This document shows positions 1 to 7,906 of a stretch of DNA of 64,000 nt, piece by piece. This DNA comes from Bacteroidetes bacterium B1(2017) (GTDB lineage: Bacteria; Bacteroidota; Bacteroidia; UKL13-3): assembly GCA_002256395.1 (NCBI GenBank), contig NKJG01000006.1, forward strand, positions 92,328-156,327, in the 5' to 3' direction. Under the pieces are notes generated by a model. That model searched no databases and was not told where the DNA came from. It saw nothing but the letters and a program-made list of their open reading frames with translations. Position numbers and translations under genes: made by a program. The number at the start of each line of letters is the position of its first letter. Position 1 is the first letter of the stretch.

Positions 1-49
1 CAAGTTTGTCCATAATGATGGTCTTAACTCTTCCTTTAATATCTGACAT
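1..49 (-). CDS. acpP: Acyl carrier protein, N-terminal fragment
   Basis: Read on the minus strand from an ATG at 49, the first 16 residues are MSDIKGRVKTIIMDKL, which match the conserved start of bacterial acyl carrier protein. The rest, including the phosphopantetheine serine, lies beyond the left edge. ACP carries growing acyl chains in fatty-acid synthesis. It is divergent from the IPExxxVDY gene, so bases 50-201 should hold both promoters. In many Bacteroidota acpP neighbours fabF and rnc, which would then lie further left. This is a call from a short fragment. Confidence 0.75.
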   Translation of the reverse strand, partial: MSDIKGRVKTIIMDKL

Positions 50-201
50 TTTCTTAAGATTTAATAGTCTGCAAATAAACTACTTTTTGTAAATAAAATG
101 CAAGTTTTCAAATTTTGACTTAATTTATCTCTTATTCTTTTGGTTCTCTTTGTTAAATTATTTCTCCTTTTGCAGACTTTTCACCCAAAATCCATTACTT
201 T

Positions 202-627
202 GTGAGCTTGAAAAAACTTCAATTAGAGGTCGAAGAAGACTTAGCTTTCCTACTTTTTGGCTTGGTTTCAGGTCATAAGGCTAGTAAATTGGTCTTTTTT
301 CTAAATTTTGTGCCTCCGTTTAATTTTGAACGGGTGCCAGATTTAAAACTTCCCGATTTTAATCCTAAATCGGAAACAAGTTTTTCAAAATTTGCGTTTC
401 AAGACGAGGAAAATCATCTCGATTTCTACTTATTAGCCAATAAAGAATTCGGTTTGACCCTAGTTAGTGAGCTCAAACAATTTGATTTTCTCCTAATTGT
501 TAGGGGAGGATTGGAATTTTTTGATGCGAATTCCTTTGCTAGAGATTGCATGAAATTACAAGGTGTGCAACTTATTGCCCCTATTGAAAACGATAAAATT
601 AAATCCAAAATCAGTTGGATTATCTAA
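202..627 (+). CDS. IPExxxVDY family protein
   Basis: A 141-residue cytosolic protein of unknown function. It fits the Bacteroidota IPExxxVDY family, which is recognised by the C-terminal stretch (here a variant, IENDKIKSKISWII) and by its usual place just before pyruvate kinase. The start used is GTG at 202 (MSLKKLQLEVEEDL); no ATG gives a full-length product. Only 6 bases separate its stop from the pyk ATG, so the two are almost certainly co-transcribed. No catalytic motif is visible. The family assignment rests on neighbourhood and tail motif together. Confidence 0.75.
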   Translation: MSLKKLQLEVEEDLAFLLFGLVSGHKASKLVFFLNFVPPFNFERVPDLKLPDFNPKSETSFSKFAFQDEENHLDFYLLANKEFGLTLVSELKQFDFLLIVRGGLEFFDANSFARDCMKLQGVQLIAPIENDKIKSKISWII

Positions 628-633
628 GACATA

Positions 634-2070
634 ATGAGCGAATTAAAATTTAACCGAACTAAAATTATTGCCACCATTGGCCCAGCTACTAGTAGCTACG
701 AGAATTTAAAAAGTATTGTAAAAGAGGGTGTAGATGTATGCCGACTGAATTTTTCTCACGGCGCCTATGAGGATCACCAAAAAGTTATTGATAATATTAA
801 TAAGCTAAACGATGAACTAGGTACACACGTTGCCATGCTCCTCGATTTGCAAGGTCCTAAACTTCGCGTGGGCGAAATGGAAAATGGTAAAATAGAACTT
901 AAAACAGGCTCTATTCTTGAAGTTACCACCGAGAAATGTATCGGAACTGCCGAGAAAATTTATGTGAACTTCGAAAACCTTCCCAAAGACGTTAATAAAG
1001 GCGAACGCATTTTATTAGATGATGGAAAATTAGAATTGCGAGTTCTTGAAACCAATCGTAAAAACTTAATTAAAACAGAAGTTATTGTGGGTGGATTCTT
1101 AACCAATAAAAAAGGGTTCAATCTTCCTAATACAAAAATGTCTATTCCAAGCATGACCCAAAAGGACTTAGACGATTTAAAATTTGGCCTTGAACAAAAG
1201 GTAGAATGGGTGGCTTTAAGTTTTGTTAGAAATGCCGATGATGTAATTTTTATTAAAAACATTATTGAACTCAACGAGTGGAAACCTCGTGTGGTGGCTA
1301 AAATAGAAAAACCAGAAGCCATTGTTAATATCGATAGAATTATTCAAGTAGCCGATGGTATAATGGTGGCTCGTGGCGATTTGGGTGTAGAAATGCCTAT
1401 GGAAGAAGTTCCAGTGCTGCAGAAAATGATTGTGAAAAAATGCATCGAGGCTTCTAAACCAGTAATTATTGCCACCCAAATGATGGAGAGCATGATTACG
1501 AGCCCAGTTCCTACACGAGCCGAAGTAAATGATGTGGCCAATGCAGTGATGGATGGTGCTGATGCCGTTATGTTAAGTGCCGAAACCTCTGTTGGTGCAT
1601 TTCCTGAACAATGTGTTAGAGCCATGCAAAAAACAATTGCCCAGGTTGAGCAAAAAACAAATGCTCCTTATTTTAAAGGCAAACGCCCCGATGATCATTC
1701 GCCTACCTTTATTTCGGATGAAATTTTATTTACCGCTGTTCGTATCTCTGATCACTTACATGCAAAGGCCGTTATAGGTATGACGTTCTCTGGTTATTCT
1801 GCTTACCGCTTATCATCGTACCGACCAAAAGCAGCAATATTTATTTTTACAACCAACCCTCGTTTACTTAAAACATTAAGTTTGGTATGGGGAGTAAGAG
1901 GTTTCTTATACCGTGGCTTCGAAAGTACCGATCAATCTATTCAAGATATTAATAGTCAACTTGCCGAAATGGGCTATGTTAAATCTGGTGATATTGTTAT
2001 TAATACAGCCAGTATGCCTATTACCGATAGATCTAGAACCAATGCCGTTAAAATTAGTGAAATTAATTAG
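634..2070 (+). CDS. pyk: Pyruvate kinase
   Basis: Glycolytic enzyme converting phosphoenolpyruvate and ADP to pyruvate and ATP in the cytosol. The 478 residues are the usual length for a bacterial enzyme. The N-terminal barrel shows ATIGPAT, the nucleotide/PEP-site NFSHG, DLQGPKLRVGE at the B-domain boundary, the catalytic lysine in AKIEKPEA (about residue 223), the metal-site block MVARGDLGVE (about 244-253) and the long signature TQMMESMI...RAEVNDVANAV...SAET. The C-terminal regulatory domain runs from about 350 to the end. The start is ATG 634, directly after the IPExxxVDY gene. Confidence 0.97.
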   Translation: MSELKFNRTKIIATIGPATSSYENLKSIVKEGVDVCRLNFSHGAYEDHQKVIDNINKLNDELGTHVAMLLDLQGPKLRVGEMENGKIELKTGSILEVTTEKCIGTAEKIYVNFENLPKDVNKGERILLDDGKLELRVLETNRKNLIKTEVIVGGFLTNKKGFNLPNTKMSIPSMTQKDLDDLKFGLEQKVEWVALSFVRNADDVIFIKNIIELNEWKPRVVAKIEKPEAIVNIDRIIQVADGIMVARGDLGVEMPMEEVPVLQKMIVKKCIEASKPVIIATQMMESMITSPVPTRAEVNDVANAVMDGADAVMLSAETSVGAFPEQCVRAMQKTIAQVEQKTNAPYFKGKRPDDHSPTFISDEILFTAVRISDHLHAKAVIGMTFSGYSAYRLSSYRPKAAIFIFTTNPRLLKTLSLVWGVRGFLYRGFESTDQSIQDINSQLAEMGYVKSGDIVINTASMPITDRSRTNAVKISEIN

Positions 2071-2112
2071 GCCCGATTTTTGGTTTAAGAAAAATTATTA
2101 ATACCTACTATT

Positions 2113-2499
2113 ATGAAAAAGTCAATTTTATTTTTGTTTGCCTTGGTTGCCCTCATGAGTGCATGTACCAAATCTGGCACAAGTAGTTCTGATTCTACCA
2201 GCCCAATTATTACCGTAGATAGCTCCCAGTTTAATGGAAGGTTATATGTGTATACCTACGATGATTTTACTAGCGCTAAGCTTAGCAATACAGATGTTTT
2301 CTTGTATACCAATTACGACGATATTAAGCGTGGCATCTATTTGTTTTATAGAAAAAGCAATGTGTCTGCCGAAGCCGATTTTGGCTATTTACTTCAAGGT
2401 AATTATTATATAGTTGCCAAAAATAGTTTTAAAACAGATACTAGCTTGGTTCAGGTAACGAGCAAACGCACCATTAATAAAAATGTATTCTTGCGATGA
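2113..2499 (+). CDS. Small lipoprotein, function unknown
   Basis: A 128-residue protein beginning MKKSILFLFALVALMSAC, a signal peptide ending in a lipobox with the acylated Cys at about residue 18, followed by a Ser/Thr-rich linker. The mature part looks like one small beta-rich domain (GRLYVYTYDDF, DVFLYTNYDD, YYIVAKNSF), perhaps a carboxypeptidase-regulatory-like or transthyretin-like fold, but no family is recognised. It lies 42 bases after pyk. Its TGA overlaps the DUF2480 start codon (ATGA), so those two are translationally coupled. Confidence 0.7.
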   Translation: MKKSILFLFALVALMSACTKSGTSSSDSTSPIITVDSSQFNGRLYVYTYDDFTSAKLSNTDVFLYTNYDDIKRGIYLFYRKSNVSAEADFGYLLQGNYYIVAKNSFKTDTSLVQVTSKRTINKNVFLR

Positions 2500-3032
2500 G
2501 CGAAGATCTCTTAATAGAAAATAAAGTAGCCAACTCGGGTTTAGTTACACTGAACCTAGAGGACTATTATGAGCCTGCCGAAAAGCTTGTTTTAGATATT
2601 AAACCCTGGCTTTTTAGAGAACTTATTTTAAAAGAGAAAGACTATAGAGAATTTGTAAAGGCCCACGACTGGAGCCAGTATGCAGGCAAAATTGTTGCCT
2701 TTACTTGTTCGTCTGATGCCATCATTCCAGTTTGGGCGTATATGCTTTTAGGGGTTTCGGTTCAGCCCTTTGCCAAACGCTATTTTTTTGCCAGCCTACC
2801 CGAGGTAGAAACAATTTTATTTCAAGAAGCTTTGCAAAAAGTAGATTATTCTGCCTTTAAGGATGTGCGTGTAATTATAAAAGGCTGCGGCCAAATTTCA
2901 ATTCCAGTAAGCGCTTACGTTGAAATAACAGCCAAACTACAACCCTTTGCCAAAAGCATTATGTATGGCGAAGCGTGTAGCAATGTGCCGGTTTTTAAGA
3001 AGGCAGTCGCTAGTGTAAAGGAAGGTCGCTAG
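2496..3032 (+). CDS. DUF2480 family protein
   Basis: A 178-residue cytosolic protein matching the Bacteroidota-restricted DUF2480 family; key stretches are LNLEDYYEP, DIKPWLFRELILKEKDYRE and FTCSSDAIIPVWAYMLL. The function of the family is not established. The start ATG overlaps the previous stop by 4 bases. The extreme C-terminus (VASVKEGR and the TAG stop) is encoded inside the GTCGCTAGT-type repeat that begins here, so the native tail has probably been replaced by repeat sequence. The conserved part ends near residue 168. Confidence 0.8.
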   Translation: MSEDLLIENKVANSGLVTLNLEDYYEPAEKLVLDIKPWLFRELILKEKDYREFVKAHDWSQYAGKIVAFTCSSDAIIPVWAYMLLGVSVQPFAKRYFFASLPEVETILFQEALQKVDYSAFKDVRVIIKGCGQISIPVSAYVEITAKLQPFAKSIMYGEACSNVPVFKKAVASVKEGR

Positions 3033-3127
3033 TCGCTAGTCGGAAAGAAGGTCGCTGGTGGGAAAGAAAGTTGCTGGTCGCTAGCAAACGAGATAACCAG
3101 CTAACCCGCGACTTTCTTCCCTACCAG
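3005..3127. repeat. GGTCGCTGGT/GTCGCTAGT dispersed repeat, left flank
   Basis: Degenerate copies of GTCGCTRGT, GGGAAGAAAG and the inverse AACCAGC fill this interval. It starts inside the end of the DUF2480 gene and stops exactly at the stop codon of the four-helix-bundle gene. The last 20 bases, 3108-3127 (GCGACTTTCTTCCCTACCAG), are a perfect inverted repeat of 3548-3567 on the other side of that gene. An imperfect internal dyad pairs the region near 3054-3073 with 3108-3127. Confidence 0.85.
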
Positions 3128-3523
3128 TTACACTATTCCATACCTCCTTTTTAAATAATCTAGGAAACTGGATATTTTTTTTCCGAGTTGGTCATATTCA
3201 ATTAAGAGTTGCGAAGTTTCGCTTGAAAGATAAGGGTAAAGGTGATTTATTTTTAGGAGATGAAGGCTCGTTTCATCGCAACTTGCTAATGAATAAACCA
3301 TGAACTTATACCATTCTTTTGGGTATACTTTTCTTCCATATCCTTCCACAATATTTGAGTTAACTGAATCGGCCGAACGCCTTAATTGACTGCCTAACTC
3401 GAACATTTCATGCCGAGGAAATTTCATTGAAAATTTGTGAGTTTTAATAAAAAGGTCGAACGAAGTTTTATAGATTTCTAAATCCCGATATCCATTTTGT
3501 GTTTTATTATTCTTTTGTTCCAT
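3128..3523 (-). CDS. Four-helix-bundle protein (S23/bAvd-like family)
   Basis: A 131-residue, mostly helical protein of the four-helix-bundle family also known as S23 or 23S-rRNA intervening-sequence proteins, related to the accessory subunit of diversity-generating retroelements. Recognisable segments are YRDLEIYKTSFDLFI, FPRHEMFELGSQLRRSADSV, NIVEGYGRK and a helix around YSLASCDETSLHLL. No reverse transcriptase or rRNA is nearby, so the role here is unknown. The gene fits tightly between two 20-bp inverted repeats: its stop codon touches the left one and its start is 24 bases from the right one. That looks like a self-contained cassette. Confidence 0.85.
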   Translation of the reverse strand: MEQKNNKTQNGYRDLEIYKTSFDLFIKTHKFSMKFPRHEMFELGSQLRRSADSVNSNIVEGYGRKVYPKEWYKFMVYSLASCDETSLHLLKINHLYPYLSSETSQLLIEYDQLGKKISSFLDYLKRRYGIV

Positions 3524-3540
3524 TCCCTTAAGATAGTAAG

Positions 3541-3595
3541 AAGGTCGCTGGTAGGGAAGAAAGTCGCTTGTCGCGAGTCGCTAGTTGGGGGCCAA
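3541..3595. repeat. Right flank repeat with 20-bp inverted repeat
   Basis: Positions 3548-3567 (CTGGTAGGGAAGAAAGTCGC) are the exact reverse complement of 3108-3127, so they bound the four-helix-bundle gene. They are also an inverted near-copy of 3718-3736, on the far side of the heptamer array. The rest is GTCGCTTGTCGCGAGTCGCTAGT-type degenerate repeat. Confidence 0.85.
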
Positions 3596-3721
3596 CCAGC
3601 GACCAGCAACCAGCAACCAGCAACCAGCAACCAGCAACCAGCGACCAGCGACCAGCGACCAGCGACCAGCGACCAGCGACCAGCGACCAGCGACCAGCGA
3701 CCAGCGACCAGCGACCAGCGA
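3596..3721. repeat. Heptamer tandem array (CCAGCRA)x18
   Basis: Eighteen uninterrupted 7-base units span 126 bases: one CCAGCGA, five CCAGCAA, then twelve CCAGCGA. The homogeneous block suggests replication-slippage expansion. Because 7 is not a multiple of 3, every frame is open through it (a PATSNQQ/PATSDQR-type peptide), which creates spurious long reading frames. It is followed at 3718 by another GCGACTTTCTTCCCTA inverted-repeat arm. There are no spacers, so it is not a CRISPR array. Confidence 0.95.
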
Positions 3722-3780
3722 CTTTCTTCCCTAACAACTTTTCCTTACTTTCGCTGCCGAATTTCTTAATACAACAAATT

Positions 3781-4392
3781 ATGGCTACTTCAAGCAAACT
3801 AAAACTTAGTCCTATTACCAATTTATCCGATGCGCGTTTTGCCGCGGCAGAAGGTATTGCCTATATGGGTTTTTGTTTCGACCCAAGTTCTGCTGATTTT
3901 TTATTGCCTATAAAAGCGAAAGAAATTATTGAGTGGACAAGTGGCTCGCATACTGTGGGCGAATTTGGCGATCAAGAGTTGCAAGATATTGCCGAATTAA
4001 GTGAGCTTTTAAACCTAGATATTGTATTGCTTAGCAATGCTATTTTACCCGATGAATTACCGCAAATAGGCAAGCCAATTATTAAGGCAATAAACTTAAA
4101 CGTAATGGATTCGGTTCAGCTTGCCAATGAGCTTTGCGCTTATGCACCTTATTGCGATGGCTTTCAATTAAACGGAACCATAGAAATTAGTGAGCGCGAA
4201 GGAGAATTAATTGAAGCTTGCGCGCAGTATAAAATAATTTGGAACTTGCCTTTTGCTACAGAAAACGTTAAGCAAATTCTACATACCTATAAACCTTATG
4301 CCATTAATCTTTTAGCCGGTTCAGAAGAAAAAACAGGTATGAAAGAATACGATGAATTATATGCTGTATTAGATGCTATATCTGCCAATTAA
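3781..4392 (+). CDS. TrpF-like beta/alpha-barrel protein
   Basis: 203 residues from the ATG at 3781. The frame stays open upstream only because the heptamer array has no stops. ITNLSDARFAAAEGIAYMGFCFDPSS lines up with the start of phosphoribosylanthranilate isomerase (TrpF), and VGEFGD with its second strand. The catalytic Cys that TrpF has in its KICG motif is absent (KLSPIT instead), and no trp genes are nearby. It is therefore probably a non-catalytic or repurposed barrel related to TrpF, as seen in other Bacteroidota. A function in tryptophan synthesis is not supported. Confidence 0.65.
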   Translation: MATSSKLKLSPITNLSDARFAAAEGIAYMGFCFDPSSADFLLPIKAKEIIEWTSGSHTVGEFGDQELQDIAELSELLNLDIVLLSNAILPDELPQIGKPIIKAINLNVMDSVQLANELCAYAPYCDGFQLNGTIEISEREGELIEACAQYKIIWNLPFATENVKQILHTYKPYAINLLAGSEEKTGMKEYDELYAVLDAISAN

Positions 4393-4404
4393 ATTTGGTT
4401 CGGC

Positions 4405-5691
4405 TTAGAGCGTTTCTTTTTTTACGAGTTCTATAAACCTATCTATTTCGGAGGTGTTATTGTAAATATGTGTTGATACGCGTACGCTGTTTAAACTGTT
4501 TTCTTGCACCATTCTTATTCGCACTTTTGCCTCAGCGCATTTGCCATAGAATTTACTAAAATCAAAGCCTTTAATTCTAAAGCCATTTACGGCACATCTC
4601 GATCGCTCTTCTGTAGGAGTTATTAATTCAATTTTTTCGCCCAAGTTTAGCAATTGATCTTGCGTATATTTTCCTAAATATGAAATTCTAGCATGAATGT
4701 TTTTTAAGCCAATGCTTTCTATAAAATCTATGGCTGCATCTACACCTTTATATAATCCTAAGTTCTGAGTTCCGCCATAATATCTGTGAGCAGTATCGGC
4801 GTATGTGCCAGTAGAAATAGGAACTGTAGCCATATTCCATTTTGCATTGTCGCTACCTCCACCTACAAAATAGGTTTGTAAAGTGCTTTGAAAATCTTTG
4901 CGTACATATAAGAAACCTGTGCCTTTTGGGCCAAGCATCCATTTATGACTGCATGATGCATAGGCATCGCAACCCATATCATGTAAATCTAATTCTAGTT
5001 GGCCTGGACCATGAGCGCCATCAATAAAGGCAAACATATTTTTTTCTTTGGCCCAAGTGCATATTTCCTTTACGGGCAAAATTTGTCCTTGCGTACAAGG
5101 TATATGCGGCACAGCAATAGCGCGTGTTTTTTTAGTGTATAATGCTTTTATTCTATCAAGCGTTTCGGCAGCAGTTGAAGCGGGTGTAAATACTTTTATA
5201 ACAATGCCATGCAGCATTTGTCTGTTGAGCCAAGGAAAGGCATTTCCCACGTGCTCGTGTGTAGTCATAATAACCTCGTCGCCCTTCTTTAAAGGTAGTC
5301 CCCAGCAAACAATATTTATTCCATCTGTCACATTATGGGTAAGGGCAATTTCGTTTTCGTTGGCACCAACAAACTTGGCCAATTTGCCAGCTGTGGCTTC
5401 CCAGCCACCGTAGTTTCCAAACTGGTCACCATCCATCATTCCCTTGCGCACGGCTTCAATAACAGGGTAAGGCGAAGGGCCCATAGTACCATTATTTAAG
5501 TAGGCCCAATCCTTTGTTAAAGGAAACTGTTGGCGCACCAATTGCCAATAGGTTTCATCGGTAGGTAATACCTCGCCAGTTATTAAAGGCAAAGGAGTTG
5601 CTTGTATATCCTGAACCAAAGCAGGTAAAGTTAACGAACCAACCAATGCTGCCGAACTATGTTTTAAAAAACTTCTACGTGATGCTTTCAT
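4405..5691 (-). CDS. Tat-exported class V aminotransferase (CefD-like)
   Basis: A PLP enzyme of 428 residues in the class V aminotransferase/isopenicillin-N-epimerase group. The start carries a twin-arginine signal, SRRSFLKHSSA (residues 4-14), followed by a hydrophobic stretch, which predicts folded export to the periplasm. Visible active-site features are the cofactor aspartate in AFIDGAHG (D224) and the Schiff-base lysine in CSHKWMLGPKG (K250), with THEHVGN upstream. The real substrate is unknown; this family also includes cysteine desulfurase-like and kynureninase-like enzymes. It is convergent with the TrpF-like gene, 12 bases apart. Confidence 0.85.
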   Translation of the reverse strand: MKASRRSFLKHSSAALVGSLTLPALVQDIQATPLPLITGEVLPTDETYWQLVRQQFPLTKDWAYLNNGTMGPSPYPVIEAVRKGMMDGDQFGNYGGWEATAGKLAKFVGANENEIALTHNVTDGINIVCWGLPLKKGDEVIMTTHEHVGNAFPWLNRQMLHGIVIKVFTPASTAAETLDRIKALYTKKTRAIAVPHIPCTQGQILPVKEICTWAKEKNMFAFIDGAHGPGQLELDLHDMGCDAYASCSHKWMLGPKGTGFLYVRKDFQSTLQTYFVGGGSDNAKWNMATVPISTGTYADTAHRYYGGTQNLGLYKGVDAAIDFIESIGLKNIHARISYLGKYTQDQLLNLGEKIELITPTEERSRCAVNGFRIKGFDFSKFYGKCAEAKVRIRMVQENSLNSVRVSTHIYNNTSEIDRFIELVKKETL

Positions 5692-6048
5692 AAGTTGAAA
5701 ATGTATCTACAAGGTATGAGAATATTTTTAAAAGACAAGTCGCTAGTGAAGGGAGAGGGTCGCTTGTGGCTGGTCGCTTGTTTTGGGTATTTCCAGCAAC
5801 CCATCGATTTCTTCTACACCGCAATCCGTCAAAGAGCAATGCATTGAGATGTTGGTGTGCCTAGGATTCTGCAAAAAAAAGAGAGTTTAAAAAATATGCT
5901 TTACACGCTCATGACTAATTTTTTGTCCATGTTTTCTATATTTGTATACTTTCTTTTAAAAAAGGAAAATCAGATTAATTTTGTTTAACCATATAGCCCG
6001 CAAGTGAGTGTTAATAGTTTTTATCTCATACTGTGAGCACAACTCCTC
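5692..6048. other. Intergenic, degraded GTCGCTAGT repeat
   Basis: About 357 bases with no credible gene. Positions 5739-5780 hold a further decayed copy of the GTCGCTAGT/GGTCGCTTG repeat seen at 3.0-3.7 kb. The remainder is AT-rich and must hold the promoters of the divergent aminotransferase and membrane-protein genes, but no clear core element was recognised. Confidence 0.6.
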
Positions 6049-6699
6049 ATGAAATACATCCTTCTCATTTTTTTTACTACCCTAAGCGCCTTTCTTATTC
6101 AGCTTAATGTTGCAGAGGACAGCTTTCTGTCTTCGCCTTACTGCCTAATACTATTTTCAGTGTTGGTTTTAGGGGTTTTCTTAGTGCGCTTCCACCAAAT
6201 TTCTAGGCAGCAAATGCCGGGAGAACTATTTCTGAATAGAATAGATAAAAATATCCAAGAAGAATTGGCATACATATTAACTGTTCCAATCCTCTTACTA
6301 GTGCCGCTTTCAAGAAACATGGATTCTTATAGCGGTTATAGCATATTTATTATTCCCTTAACTTTTTTGAGCTATGAGTTTATGTTGAAAGTGTATAGCA
6401 AGAAATATAGACCTTATGCAATTTCCATAGACCAGGAGTTTATATACCGTTTAGGAACTTGGGGTATAAAGAAATACCCTCTAAACACTCTTTTAAAGAT
6501 TAGCTATAATAGAAATTACCGTGCGATAAATTTTTCTTTTGAAGAAGGTTTGTATAATTTTAAGTTGGTATTCAATGATTTTTCAAAACCAGACCTTTTG
6601 AACTTTTATTCAAGTCTTAAGCAAGTTTCAATAGAAACTTTAGTTGTTGAGGAGGAATTAGAGTTGTATATGGAGCTTATGCAAAAAAAGAATCTGTAG
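6049..6699 (+). CDS. Predicted membrane protein, function unknown
   Basis: 216 residues. Four hydrophobic segments fill the first half: KYILLIFFTTLSAFLIQL, SPYCLILFSVLVLGVFLV, LAYILTVPILLLVPL and YSIFIIPLTFLSYEFML. They are followed by a soluble domain of about 90 residues (AISIDQEFIYRLGTWGIKKYPL...) that resembles a small PH-like membrane-associated domain, though this is only an impression. It stands alone, with a long gap on each side. No family is recognised. Confidence 0.65.
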   Translation: MKYILLIFFTTLSAFLIQLNVAEDSFLSSPYCLILFSVLVLGVFLVRFHQISRQQMPGELFLNRIDKNIQEELAYILTVPILLLVPLSRNMDSYSGYSIFIIPLTFLSYEFMLKVYSKKYRPYAISIDQEFIYRLGTWGIKKYPLNTLLKISYNRNYRAINFSFEEGLYNFKLVFNDFSKPDLLNFYSSLKQVSIETLVVEEELELYMELMQKKNL

Positions 6700-7100
6700 A
6701 GAATACAAGTTTTAAAATACTCACTCTAAGAAATTTTTTTAAATAGACGCCAAATATTTCTCTACTGGCTATGTTTTTAGTTCAATTCTCCCCCCTATAA
6801 ACAAAATTTGCCCTCATTGGCCCTTTTTATTAATCTCCTAATTGAGTTTTTGAGTATGTTAATTTAGCAATTAGCTATAGAATTGTTTCTACAGAATTGT
6901 TTCTGCGATTTTCGGTTTTGTTGGTTTTCCTATTTCTGTGAAGCCCAATAAATATTGATGTTGTGGCTGTTATGAATAACTGTTATTTATTCCTTTTTGT
7001 TTTTTTTCAAGTGGCCTTCAAACAGATTTCGTAGTTCCCCCATATTGACAACTAGAATAGATAGAATTACCTTTTCAACTCAAATTAATGATTGCCTAAT
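6700..7100. other. Intergenic, nothing recognised
   Basis: About 400 AT-rich bases with no supportable coding frame, RNA gene or repeat. Imperfect repetition occurs around 6880-6905 (AGAATTGTTTCT twice). A promoter for the response regulator is expected near the right end but cannot be pinpointed. Confidence 0.5.
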
Positions 7101-7775
7101 ATGCCGAAGTTTTTTGGAAAACCCCTAAATGCTGTTATCGTAGATGATTCACCAACCGATCAATTAATCATTCGAGAATGGCTAAAAGAATTACCCTACA
7201 TTAAAATTGTTTTATTTTCTAAAACTGGTCACGATTTTTTAGCCAAATACAAACAACTAGAAAGTATTGATCTCATTATAATGGATTATTACCTGCCTTT
7301 GGGTAATGGACCAGAAATATTAGCCCAACTTGATCCACTTTTGCAACGCAAAAGTATTTTAGTAAGTGGAGGATACCCGAGTAAAATTGAACAAATTGCC
7401 GAAACAAATGTGGGTGGCTTTTGCGAAAAGAAACATAAAGTTCTTATTAAGGCTATAAAACATATCTTAAGCAACAAGCGCTTTTTTGATACCTCCTATA
7501 TCGAGAACTATTTTAAGGAAAATTCAACAAAAGAATTGAATGATGAAGTATTGCTTTCGAATAATTTAAGTATGAAAGAAATTCAAATCATTAATTATTT
7601 AAGTTGTGGACATTCCTATAAAGAAGCGGCAGAAAGAATTGGCTGTTTAAGCGCTCGTAGCGTAGAAACCTATACCTTACATATTCGTAAGAAATTAAAG
7701 TTTAAAAATAACTCACAGCTTGTTAAGTGGGCTTGTGTAGCTGGAATTCTCTATATGTTTGATGATGTGAAATAA
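7101..7775 (+). CDS. LuxR/NarL-type response regulator
   Basis: 224 residues from ATG 7101 (a TTG nine bases earlier is in frame but less likely). The N-terminal receiver domain has the acidic pair in AVIVDDSPTD (D15/D16), the phospho-acceptor in LIIMDYYLP (D62), a Ser in the ILVSGG switch position and a Lys in CEKKHK (about 110). The C-terminal HTH is of LuxR type (LSMKEIQIINYLSCGHSYKEAAERIG..SARSVETYTLHIRKKL, about 155-215). No histidine kinase is adjacent, so the partner is unknown. A hairpin with a T-run downstream (7852-7903) may end this transcript. Confidence 0.85.
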   Translation: MPKFFGKPLNAVIVDDSPTDQLIIREWLKELPYIKIVLFSKTGHDFLAKYKQLESIDLIIMDYYLPLGNGPEILAQLDPLLQRKSILVSGGYPSKIEQIAETNVGGFCEKKHKVLIKAIKHILSNKRFFDTSYIENYFKENSTKELNDEVLLSNNLSMKEIQIINYLSCGHSYKEAAERIGCLSARSVETYTLHIRKKLKFKNNSQLVKWACVAGILYMFDDVK

Positions 7776-7851
7776 GTTCCGTACGTGTTTGTTTGCTTGG
7801 TAATTCCCTGATTTCTATCACATTTTTTATTAGAGATAAAACCTAGGTTTG

Positions 7852-7903
7852 AAGCGGCTTAAGAGCGTGTGTGGAGCAAGTTCTTAGCCGCTTATTTTTT
7901 TTT
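7852..7903 (+). terminator. Hairpin plus T-run just before the next ATG
   Basis: AAGCGGCT (7852-7859) pairs with AGCCGCTT, extended by AAG/CTT with one bulged base and a loop of about 19 bases, then a run of nine T to 7903. It has the form of an intrinsic terminator. It ends only 3 bases before the ATG of the next gene, so it could terminate the response-regulator transcript or act as a leader attenuator of the PLP-enzyme gene. Confidence 0.6.
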
Positions 7904-7906
7904 AAC

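Noticed and set aside
3128..3523. Diversity-generating retroelement
   Set aside because: The four-helix-bundle family is related to Avd, but no reverse transcriptase or template/variable repeat pair is nearby.
3596..3721. Possible CRISPR array
   Set aside because: Units are 7 bases with no spacers and there are no cas genes.
3497..3821. Long overlapping frames on both strands through the heptamer array
   Set aside because: A 7-base repeat without stops stays open in every frame; the translated PATSNQQ/RWSLVAG-type peptides are artefacts.
7871..7906. Upstream GTG start for the PLP enzyme
   Set aside because: The added residues would be encoded by the hairpin and T-run and do not match the family; ATG 7907 gives the normal start.
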